From assembly GCA_030670005.1 (NCBI GenBank), contig DAOVCL010000141.1:1-5323 (forward strand): a stretch of 5,323 nucleotides of DNA. Reading direction: 5' to 3'. Below the pieces are notes generated by a model that was not told where the DNA came from, made no database searches, and saw only the letters and a program-made list of their open reading frames with translations. This stretch comes from Candidatus Zixiibacteriota bacterium. GTDB taxonomy: Bacteria; SM23-81; DAOVCL01. The translations under genes and the position numbers were made by a program. Below are positions 1 through 4,510 of the stretch, piece after piece (the stretch's first letter is position 1; each line of letters starts with the position of its first letter).

Positions 1-600
1 GTCCTCTCCGTCTCCGTTTTCGAGACCTTTTCCCAGGACTCTAAGGCCGAGGAGTTTGACAAATACCGTTTTTGGGAACACTCCATAGCCTGTGGGGCCA
101 CTACCAGGGTGATAAGTAAGCATTTAGGAGTGAAGGACCCTGAGGAGGCCTTTGTAGGTGGTTTACTCCATGATATAGGTAAAATAGTTCTGGAACAGTT
201 TCTCACTAAGGAGTTTCTCAAAGTGCTGCAGTTGGTTAAGGAGAAGGGCATTCCCATCTTCAAGGCGGAGGAGGAGGTTTTGGAGATCACTCACCCTCAA
301 GTAGGTAGGTTCCTGGCCCAAAAGTGGAATCTCCCCCAGACTTTAGAGGAGGCTATTGCCTTCCATCATAATCCCACTTCTGCGGAGGTGCAGATAAAAC
401 TCGTCTCAGCAGTGCATTTGGCTGATGCTATAGTCAAAGGAATAGGAATCGGTTATTCGGGGGATGACCTTGTCCCTCAGATAAACAGAAGGATATGGGA
501 TGGCCTGAAGCTGGATTTAAACTTGGTTGGGGGATGGTTGAAGGAGATAGGCGATGAAGTGGAGAAGGCAAGTGGTTTCCTCTCCCTGCTTAAGGAGTGA
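1..600 (+). CDS. HDOD domain protein, 5'-truncated by the window edge
   Basis: The reading frame is open from base 1 to the TGA at 598-600, giving 199 visible residues. HDOD proteins usually run to about 280 residues, so roughly 80-90 N-terminal residues lie outside the window. Seen here: FWEHS at residues 24-28, LLHDIGK at 55-61 with the family's His-Asp pair, THPQVG at 97-102, the WNLP segment and a HH pair at 122-123. This order is typical of the HDOD fold, a catalytically degenerate relative of HD phosphohydrolases. Known members are cytoplasmic signalling proteins, often linked to two-component or cyclic-dinucleotide pathways; they are generally thought to bind partners or ligands rather than hydrolyse nucleotides. 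The C-terminal part (VHLADAIVKGIGIG and after) matches the usual helical tail. A GTG at 109 is inside the domain and is not the start. A response-regulator gene follows on the same strand after 254 bp of repeats, so a shared signalling role is possible but unproven. Confidence 0.9.
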   Translation, partial: VLSVSVFETFSQDSKAEEFDKYRFWEHSIACGATTRVISKHLGVKDPEEAFVGGLLHDIGKIVLEQFLTKEFLKVLQLVKEKGIPIFKAEEEVLEITHPQVGRFLAQKWNLPQTLEEAIAFHHNPTSAEVQIKLVSAVHLADAIVKGIGIGYSGDDLVPQINRRIWDGLKLDLNLVGGWLKEIGDEVEKASGFLSLLKE

Positions 601-614
601 AGTAGGAACAAGTG

Positions 615-640
615 AAAATGATCAATGCAAAATGATCAAT
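615..640. repeat. 12-bp direct repeat just after the HDOD stop codon
   Basis: The 12-mer AAAATGATCAAT occurs at 615-626 and again, exactly, at 629-640, separated by two bases. Each copy contains the palindromic core TGATCA. It starts 15 bases after the HDOD stop codon. It could be a short tandem duplication or a paired protein-binding site; the sequence does not tell which. Confidence 0.6.
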
Positions 641-667
641 TAGGTTGCTCCAGTTGGAGGAATGTGG

Positions 668-772
668 TTTCTACCGCACTTCAGTGCAGGGTTAAGGCCC
701 TTTAGGGCCCTCTATTGAGGGCTGGTGAATGGGCTAAAGCCCTAAGAACCCTCAGCTAAAGCCGGGTAGAAA
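668..772. repeat. Palindromic intergenic repeat unit with nested hairpins
   Basis: An outer inverted repeat (TTTCTACC at 668-675, GGTAGAAA at 765-772) encloses several small hairpins. These are GCACT/AGTGC (676-680 with 683-687), GGCCCT/AGGGCC (696-701 with 704-709), CCCTC/GAGGG (708-712 with 717-721) and GGGCT/AGCCC (731-735 with 738-742). The second and third overlap by two bases, so they are alternative folds. The unit resembles the REP/BIME-like intergenic palindromes scattered through many environmental genomes. It lies between two genes on the plus strand, and no poly-T tract follows any stem, so it is not a standard intrinsic terminator. Confidence 0.6.
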
Positions 773-775
773 TGT

Positions 776-787
776 AGGGGTCACATT
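776..787. repeat. Possible solo end related to the transposon terminal repeat
   Basis: The string AGGGGTCACAT (776-786) is identical to the first 11 bases of the terminal inverted repeat at 1535-1557. Identity stops after this point. It directly follows the palindromic unit at 668-772. It may be a decayed end of the same element family, but 11 bases is short and chance cannot be excluded. Confidence 0.3.
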
Positions 788-854
788 CAGGCGATTTAGG
801 TATGAATCACGAGTTTAGCTGAAGGCAGGATGGAACCGTAGAAGGAGAAAATTT

Positions 855-1364
855 ATGGAGGACTATACCATACTCATCGTTGATGATGAAGAAAAGGTGA
901 TAAATGCTTTGGTCAGGGTCCTGAGGTCGGAGGGGTATCGTATATTTGCCGCCTCCAATAGTCAGGAGGCCCTAACTAAGTTGGACGAGGGGGAGGTGGA
1001 TCTGGTATTGGCCGACAACCAGATGCCGGGGGTGAGCGGGATTGAGCTCTTTTTTATTCTGAAAAAGCGTTGGCCTGATACTATAAGGCTCCTGATCACC
1101 GGCAGGGCTGATACGGAGATGGCCATCAATGCCATAAACAAAGGTGAGGTTTATAGGTTTATCACCAAACCCTGGGACCCGGAGGAGTTGAAGGTGACCA
1201 TTCGCCGGGCCTTGGAGCATCATAAGTTGATGAAAGAGAATCAGAACCTTCTCCAAACAGTGAAAAGACAGGCCAACCTACTCTCCGATCTGGAGAGAAA
1301 GCACCCGGGGATAACCGAACTTCCCCAGGATGAGGAGGGTTTTTATGTGATAGAGGAGCCTTAG
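855..1364 (+). CDS. Stand-alone response regulator (receiver domain, RpfG/PatA-like)
   Basis: This 169-residue protein carries a complete CheY-like receiver at residues 4-122 and no recognisable output domain. Visible active-site residues are the acidic pair D10/D11, the phosphoacceptor D54 (LADNQMPGVSG), T82 in LLITG, and K105 in FITKPW. The stretch GEVYRFITKPWDPEELK is characteristic of receivers fused to or partnered with HD-GYP, HDOD or sensor-kinase modules. Residues 117-146 are hydrophilic and probably form a helix or coiled coil. A short acidic tail with an HPGI motif follows and ends in GFYVIEEP. A histidine kinase would phosphorylate D54; none is in the window. The ATG is supported by AGGAG at 843-847, seven bases upstream. 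The HDOD gene upstream is a natural functional neighbour, but 254 bp of repeats separates them. The protein could be a shortened relative of a multidomain regulator, yet its tail looks like a natural C-terminus and not a broken one. Confidence 0.93.
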   Translation: MEDYTILIVDDEEKVINALVRVLRSEGYRIFAASNSQEALTKLDEGEVDLVLADNQMPGVSGIELFFILKKRWPDTIRLLITGRADTEMAINAINKGEVYRFITKPWDPEELKVTIRRALEHHKLMKENQNLLQTVKRQANLLSDLERKHPGITELPQDEEGFYVIEEP

Positions 1365-1378
1365 GGAAGTTACCGGGG

Positions 1379-1459
1379 TCAGGGATCGGTTGTCAGTGGT
1401 AAGCTGTCAGCAATCAGCAGTCAGCACAAAAGCAGTTTTCGGTTGTCAGTTATCAGCCG
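1379..1459. repeat. Heptamer array, TCAGNNN, downstream of the receiver gene
   Basis: Perfect TCAG tetramers start at 1379, 1393, 1407, 1414 and 1421, all in one 7-base phase. The gaps at 1386 and 1400 are filled by one-mismatch forms (TCGG, TAAG), so 1379-1427 reads as seven successive heptamers. After a short break, 1439-1459 has three more (TCGGTTG, TCAGTTA, TCAGCCG) in a shifted phase. TCGGTTGTCAGT appears in both blocks (1386-1397 and 1439-1450). The array begins 15 bases after the receiver stop codon. A similar array occurs at the end of the sirtuin gene. Function is unknown; it looks like a simple low-complexity repeat and not a CRISPR array. Confidence 0.7.
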
Positions 1460-1460
1460 A

Positions 1461-1520
1461 GCCGTCAGAACCCCGATTCTGACGGCAAGAGGAGGGTGGC
1501 AGAATTGGGGTTCTGCCACC
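1461..1520. repeat. Two tandem hairpins in near reverse-complement arrangement
   Basis: Hairpin 1 has a perfect 10-bp stem (1461-1470 with 1477-1486) around the six-base loop CCCCGA. Hairpin 2 has a perfect 10-bp stem (1495-1504 with 1511-1520) around the loop TTGGGG. The inner 16 bases of hairpin 1 (1467-1482), reverse-complemented, match those of hairpin 2 (1500-1515) at all but one base. The pair is therefore itself an inverted repeat, the arrangement described for BIMEs built from two inverted REPs. It lies 14 bases from the left end of a REP-associated transposase derivative. No T-tract follows, so intrinsic termination is not supported, although the pair could stabilise or attenuate transcripts reading out of the receiver gene. 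Confidence 0.75.
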
Positions 1521-1534
1521 TCGGGAAAATGAAA

Positions 1535-1557
1535 AGGGGTCACATCTTTATTCTTGA
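1535..1557 (+). repeat. Left terminal inverted repeat
   Basis: These 23 bases (start AGGGGTCACATC, end TCTTGA) are the exact reverse complement of 1999-2021. The TAA stop codon of the transposase C-terminal remnant (1548-1550, minus strand) falls inside it. Confidence 0.85.
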
Positions 1558-1894
1558 TTTTGCAAGAATCTATGCCTAATCGCCTCTAACGCTTTCCTCA
1601 CCCCTTCGTCCGCCTCCACTTGTGACGTCGATTATAGTATGTGCTGTAAGCCACATTGAGGCGATGCATGAATCTACTCAGGCTCGGCTTCAAAGTTCGC
1701 AGAATCGCATGATAGTGACTCCTCATAAGCACCAACACAAGGCATTGGACATCAAAGAGCACCAAGCTTTCACAGAAGATATCGAGGAATCTTTCATAAT
1801 CGCCACTGTCAGTGAATATGGGATTTTTCTCGTTTCCTCTCGCCAGCACAGGATAGAGCGCGTCCTCGTATTCAATACGCAATTGTCTGGCCAC
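1548..1894 (-). pseudogene. REP-associated tyrosine transposase (RAYT, Y1/HUH family), internally deleted
   Basis: A GTG at 1894, preceded by GGGAG at 1901-1905 on the minus strand, starts a 98-residue frame ending at 1598. It opens with MARQLRIEYEDALY and ARGNEK, the hallmark N-terminus of RAYT/Y1_Tnp proteins, and carries the HUH metal-binding motif as HYH (residues 60-62), then SRFMHRLNVAYSTYYNRRHK. Family homology stops after residue 92. A different frame, 1619 to 1548, then reads VEADEGVRKALEAIRHRFLQ and ends NQE-stop, which looks like a native transposase C-terminus. The simplest reading is an internal deletion joining codon ~92 to the last ~23 codons out of frame. This removes the region expected to hold the catalytic tyrosine. 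Residue 15 is Pro where relatives usually have His. RAYTs nick and join single-stranded DNA at REP palindromes; this copy should be inactive. The full-length parent cannot be reconstructed from this window. Confidence 0.8.
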
Positions 1895-1998
1895 TTTGAT
1901 CTCCCGTTTATAATCAAAAGCGTTTGCATAAGTCTCATCTGAGACAAGTGAAAGGCTAGTTGTTGCTTATATTTATTATGACATCAGATATGGGAAAG

Positions 1999-2021
1999 TC
2001 AAGAATAAAGATGTGACCCCT
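1999..2021 (-). repeat. Right terminal inverted repeat
   Basis: Exact reverse complement of 1535-1557. It lies upstream of the transposase start codon on the minus strand. The match ends at the next base on both sides, which defines the element edge. Confidence 0.85.
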
Positions 2022-2039
2022 ATCTCATACTATCTCATA
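2021..2039. repeat. Short direct repeat at the right edge of the transposon
   Basis: TATCTCATA occurs at 2021-2029 and 2031-2039 with one base between. The first copy overlaps the last base of the right terminal repeat. It is too short to interpret firmly. No matching copy is seen beside the left end, so it is not a target duplication. The rest of 2040-2116 shows no gene and no clear terminator for the SWIM gene. Confidence 0.4.
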
Positions 2040-2116
2040 ATTCTTAGCATACTGATACCCTTAGCCATCTTGCAGCGAGAGCTGAAACAACTGTCAGTTC
2101 CTACCAACGTCCCTGG

Positions 2117-3771
2117 TTAAGGCATCCTTCTCATCTCATCCAGAAAGGCGGGCCTGTTTGAATACCTCTCCTTTAACAGGCTTACGAGTTCCCTAAACTC
2201 GGGGCCAAATCCCTTTATCTGCCTCATCTGCTTCAGATACCTGACAATCTCTCGATAGTGTGGTCTGCCTGTCCCACTCTCAGCAAATGGGATGATTAGC
2301 TCCCTATAGGTGTTAAAGTACCTTTTGGGATATCTGCTGGATAGGTCTTTATGGTACTTGCTCAAGGTGTAAAGGTTTCTTTGGGCAAAAACCATCTCAA
2401 TGGCGTTATCAAACATCTCCTCCCTTAAGTAGATGTCAATGATTGTATCCTCACTATTGAATCCACCTTTTGATAGGTTGCTTATGATAGAGGGAAGCAT
2501 CTGGCTACATTCCTTTGGAGAACAGGCCTTCTTTAGATTCTCATAGTCATCCCATTCCTATCCTGAAGGAAGAGGGCAACCAGATTCTCCTTATATTTAG
2601 GAGATCGCCTTTTGTAGAATTTGCTCAAGAATCTGCGCAACCCTTTGGTCAGATGATCGGGAAAGATGTTAATGCCCTCCTCAGCAATTTTGACTGCCTC
2701 CTTGGCTTTGCCATCTTTCTTTAAACGATTGGCATATAAAAGGCAAAATTCGCGGTCTTTGAGGTAATATCTCTGGATTAGCCCATAAAACCCTTCCACA
2801 TCATCGAGCCTATCTAAGATATGGAGCTGCATCGCCAGAAGCTCCTTTGCCTGATAATATTTACTCCATTGACTATGGTGAGGTAAATTCCTGGGAAGAT
2901 GAGGCTCAAGCAGTCCCTTCCAATACTCAAGATCCTGGCTTGGTTGACATATCTCCCTTAAGGCATAGTCATAGTGTTCTTGAAAATAGTCAGGGTCGTT
3001 CTTCATATATTTGCCAAAGAGATAGTCGATATAGCCCTTCTTCCCTTTATGGTCTAACCCTGCCTCATTTATGCAGTTTGTAAAATTCTCTATCGCCTGC
3101 TCAAACTCACCTCCATAATATCCATCGGAATCATCCACATTACCCATATTCTCAGCAATGACCTCAGATAACGCCTGATAGATACTCGCCGCCTCCAGGA
3201 AGTTTCCACCCTTGATATACCGATAAGCTAAATCACAGATATAAGAGAAATCAACTTCAACTCCATACTCGATAAATACGTGACGGCCTGCCGCCTCACG
3301 ATAAAGCAGGTTTATCTCCTTTTTGTAGTTATGGATGTTTCTTCTCTTTGAACCCCTGTCTGAAAAAAAGATGGTAAAGTGATCTCGCAGGCTCAGGTTG
3401 GCTCCAAACTCCGCCATCAAAAACCCCTTTAGTTCATAGAGAGGGAGGTTATTCAGAATGGCCTCAATCTTCTGCTCCTTTTTCTCTCCATCCCTTTTAA
3501 CCTTATGATAATTTGTGGATAAGGCGATAAGTGTGGCCACAATATGCTTGCAGTAACCACCCCAATTATAGGGACAGGTGCAGGATGCTTCAATATCCTC
3601 CTTGTCTGCACGGATTGCTACCTTATAATCGCTTGTCCCGGCTACAGTAGCCCTAATCTTCTTCCCAAATTGCTCCAAGTCTATAACCCTGCCCTGATGG
3701 AAGTATTCCAGACCGCGCTCATAAGAACTCTCAGTGCATAGCTCCCTTATCTCATCAAGCGTTAGTTTCAC
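2117..3771 (-). pseudogene. SWIM zinc-finger protein with helical repeats, split by one frameshift
   Basis: Two minus-strand frames make one gene. The first (3771 to 2533, 412 codons) begins KLTLDEIRELCTESSYERG and has a SWIM motif, CxCx7CxH, at C64, C66, C74 and H76 (CTCPYNWGGYCKH). A long helical region with TPR-like segments follows (for example EGFYGLIQRYYLKDREFC, AKEAVKIAEEGINIFPDH). It ends prematurely in MTMRI. The second frame is open from 2557 with EWDDYENLKKACSPKECSQM and continues to 2117. Restoring one base near 2557-2559 gives a continuous product of about 551 residues. SWIM domains are predicted to bind DNA or protein. The GTG start has GAGG at -8 to -5, a close but usable site, and an in-frame TGA three codons upstream rules out a longer form. 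No classic -1 slippery heptamer is visible, so mutation or an assembly error is likelier than programmed frameshifting. Any second protein starting at ATG 2500 would lack the SWIM domain. Confidence 0.85.
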
Positions 3772-3789
3772 TCCTCCTCACCCACCATT

Positions 3790-3820
3790 TTTGAACTTAG
3801 CCGCCTGCGGCGGGGCTTTT
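3790..3820. repeat. GC-rich hairpin repeat followed by a T-tract
   Basis: TTTGAACTTAGC (3790-3801) leads into the hairpin GCCGC-CT-GCGGC (3800-3811), then GGGGC and a run of T that extends into the next repeat. The same 12-base leader recurs at 4129-4140, also in front of a palindrome, so this is a repeat family. Hairpin plus T-run looks like a plus-strand intrinsic terminator, but the gene ending nearby is on the minus strand and starts here. A terminator role would need plus-strand transcription antisense to the SWIM gene. Confidence 0.5.
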
Positions 3821-3873
3821 TTGACAGGATAACAGGATTTACAAGATTTTTATTCATCCCGTCCATCCTATCT
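3820..3873. repeat. GACAGGAT-type palindromic repeat, copy 1
   Basis: The left half has an iterated ACAGGAT motif (GACAGGATAACAGGAT, then TTACAAGAT). The right half (3849-3873) runs CATCCCGTCCATCCTATCT, roughly its reverse complement, so the unit is a loose palindrome. The right half matches 4075-4098 closely in the same orientation. Repeats of this ACAGGAT style are common in intergenic DNA of many environmental bacteria. Confidence 0.6.
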
Positions 3874-3876
3874 ATT

Positions 3877-3934
3877 ATTGTAACCCGCATTTGGATTGTA
3901 ACATTCAAATCGGCTACCAGTGGCACATTTGAAT
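3877..3934. repeat. ATTGTAAC direct repeat and ATTCAAAT inverted repeat
   Basis: ATTGTAAC occurs at 3877-3884 and 3895-3902. ATTCAAAT (3903-3910) is mirrored by ATTTGAAT (3927-3934) across a 16-base spacer, immediately before the MITE-like element. An AT-rich operator-like site or a repeat fragment would both fit; nothing decides between them. Confidence 0.4.
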
Positions 3935-4022
3935 TGGGGGACCTGTCTCCAGACCTTTCAAGAGCTGTCAGGAGGTAACTCCTGACAGCACACTTTTGAT
4001 CGACATCAGGAGATGTCCCCCA
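3935..4022. mobile_element. 88-bp MITE-like element with a perfect central hairpin
   Basis: The ends are imperfect inverted repeats: 3935-3950 (TGGGGGAC, three bases, TCTCC) against 4009-4022 read on the other strand (TGGGGGAC, one base, TCTCC). In the middle is a perfect 11-bp stem, GCTGTCAGGAG (3964-3974) with CTCCTGACAGC (3979-3989), around a GTAA loop. A further 6-bp hairpin, GACATC/GATGTC, lies at 4002-4017. The element encodes nothing. It resembles a non-autonomous, transposase-mobilised repeat of a family different from the one at 1535-2021. Confidence 0.5.
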
Positions 4023-4024
4023 CA

Positions 4025-4072
4025 TTCCGGCTTCTTGTGGATGATGACATGCACAAGAAACAGAGGAGGTGA
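4025..4072 (+). pseudogene. Short coding remnant ending LLVDDDMHKKQRR
   Basis: The plus strand reads FRLLVDDDMHKKQRR and then TGA. It is notable only because the minus strand at 4348-4395 reads SSLLVDDNIHKEREV. Over 29 aligned bases only six differ. The two changes within Leu codon TTG/CTT and the one in AAA/AAG are silent, the others change residues conservatively or swap charge. That pattern suggests two copies of one coding sequence in opposite orientations. Family unknown; this may be no more than a fragment carried in with the adjacent repeats. Confidence 0.35.
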
Positions 4073-4074
4073 GT

Positions 4075-4108
4075 TTTATTTATCCCGATCATCCTGTCAA
4101 TCCTGTCT
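4075..4108. repeat. GACAGGAT-type repeat, partial copy 2
   Basis: TTTATTTATCCCGATCATCC and the following TGTCAATCCTGTCT match the right half of copy 1 (3849-3873) in the same orientation. Read on the minus strand, this is the GACAGGATTGACAGGAT form. With copy 1 it encloses the MITE-like element and the remnant at 4025-4072. Confidence 0.6.
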
Positions 4109-4128
4109 AAAAATGGAAATTCCTATGC

Positions 4129-4160
4129 TTTGAACTTAGCTCGCTTCGCTCGTTAAGTTC
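4129..4160. repeat. Palindromic hairpin repeat, GAACTTA...TAAGTTC
   Basis: TTTGAACTTAGC at 4129-4140 duplicates the leader at 3790-3801. Its GAACTTA (4132-4138) pairs with TAAGTTC (4154-4160) across CTCGCTTCGCTCG-type sequence. No T-tract follows. It lies 24 bases beyond the stop codon of the minus-strand remnant at 4184, so it could mark that gene's former 3' end. Confidence 0.55.
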
Positions 4161-4183
4161 GATTCAACTACTTAAAAACCGAA

Positions 4184-4494
4184 TTATCTCACGGCATTCC
4201 GGCCATCTAATTCCACCTCTCTGATTCCCTTAGAAAAAGGGTAAGTCCTCTTGTATTCGTAATTATAGGTCACTTTATCTCCTTTGTCAACTGATTTCCT
4301 CAAGTATAGGCTGATGATGACCTCATATGTTTCCACTTCCTTATACTTTAAACCTCGCGCTCTTTGTGGATGTTATCATCCACCAAAAGACTTGAAAACT
4401 CTGCAAAACTCCACCAGAGCGCCTGCAAGCAAGCTCGGAATTTAGGCTCGTCTAAGCCTCTCCAGAAATGGCTTGACCTTTGTAGGGGAAGTAG
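4184..4494 (-). pseudogene. Decayed minus-strand gene of unknown family, two frames
   Basis: No long ORF or start codon marks this region, but two adjoining minus-strand frames look coding. The upstream frame is open 4494 to 4348 and includes DEPKFRACLQALWWSFAEF then SSLLVDDNIHKEREV and TAA. The second is open from 4354 to a TAA at 4184-4186 and reads LKYKEVETYEVIISLYLRKS, then VDKGDKVTYNYEYKRTYPFS and KGIREVELDGRNAVR. One missing base near 4354 would join them as HKERE-GLKYKEVE. The second part has natural codon use, alternating charged and beta-strand-like residues, and no internal stop over 56 codons. I do not recognise the family. The 5' end runs up against the sirtuin start and has no visible initiation site, so the gene is probably a 3' remnant. 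A related piece lies at 4025-4072. Confidence is higher for 4184-4354 than for the rest. Confidence 0.45.
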
Positions 4495-4510
4495 TTATTT
4501 TACCGGTAAG

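Larger units (their letters stand above)
1535..2021. mobile_element. Deleted transposon derivative with 23-bp terminal inverted repeats
   Basis: The 487-bp segment is bounded by perfectly matching inverted repeats at 1535-1557 and 1999-2021, each beginning AGGGGTCACATC at its outer end. Between them lies a rearranged transposase gene on the minus strand. The gene's GTG start is about 105 bases from the right end, and its C-terminal stop codon lies inside the left terminal repeat. I infer that the autonomous parent was a single-gene element filling the space between the repeats, and that this copy lost most of the gene internally and is now non-autonomous. No obvious target-site duplication is seen, as expected for HUH/Y1-type transposition. 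It sits between the receiver gene and the SWIM gene and breaks neither. Confidence 0.8.
3772..4510. other. 739-bp intergenic region made of repeats and gene fragments
   Basis: The region separates the divergent SWIM (-) and sirtuin (+) genes and holds no intact gene. From left to right it contains a hairpin repeat, ACAGGAT repeat copy 1, small AT-rich repeats, an 88-bp MITE-like element, a short coding remnant, ACAGGAT repeat copy 2, a second hairpin repeat and a decayed minus-strand gene. I see no convincing promoter for either flanking gene. TTGACA at 3821-3826 is part of the repeat and has no good -10 box. Confidence 0.7.

Noticed and set aside
972..1256. 94-codon minus-strand frame opposite the receiver gene
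   Set aside because: It is antisense to the intact receiver domain with no supporting motif.
1379..1520. CRISPR-like array
   Set aside because: Units are 7 bases long with no spacers, followed by two simple hairpins. No cas genes are present.
1622..1942. Plus-strand 106-codon frame over the transposase remnant
   Set aside because: It is antisense to a clearly recognisable RAYT N-terminus and has no family features.
2117..2500. Separate 127-residue gene starting at ATG 2500
   Set aside because: The same frame is open upstream to 2557 with protein-like sequence that continues the SWIM protein, and no ribosome site is evident. It is the frameshifted 3' part of one gene.
2545..2560. Programmed -1 frameshift in the SWIM gene
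   Set aside because: The needed shift is -1, but no X-XXY-YYZ slippery heptamer is visible at the junction.
3800..3825. Intrinsic terminator (GC hairpin plus T-run)
   Set aside because: On the plus strand there is no gene to terminate, and the same leader recurs at 4129 without a T-run. A repeat element explains it better.
3821..3850. Sigma-70 promoter starting at TTGACA 3821
   Set aside because: The hexamer belongs to the ACAGGAT repeat, no good -10 box lies 16-18 bases downstream, and no plus-strand gene follows closely.
3768..4025. 85-codon minus-strand reading frame upstream of and overlapping the SWIM start
   Set aside because: It runs through the MITE-like element, the ACAGGAT repeat and the GC hairpin, so its product is translated repeat DNA with no family features.
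4364..4510. N-terminal extension of the sirtuin from a TTG at 4364
   Set aside because: It would put 74 residues ahead of the NAD-binding motif, has no ribosome site, and overlaps a minus-strand coding remnant. The ATG at 4511 fits the family length.
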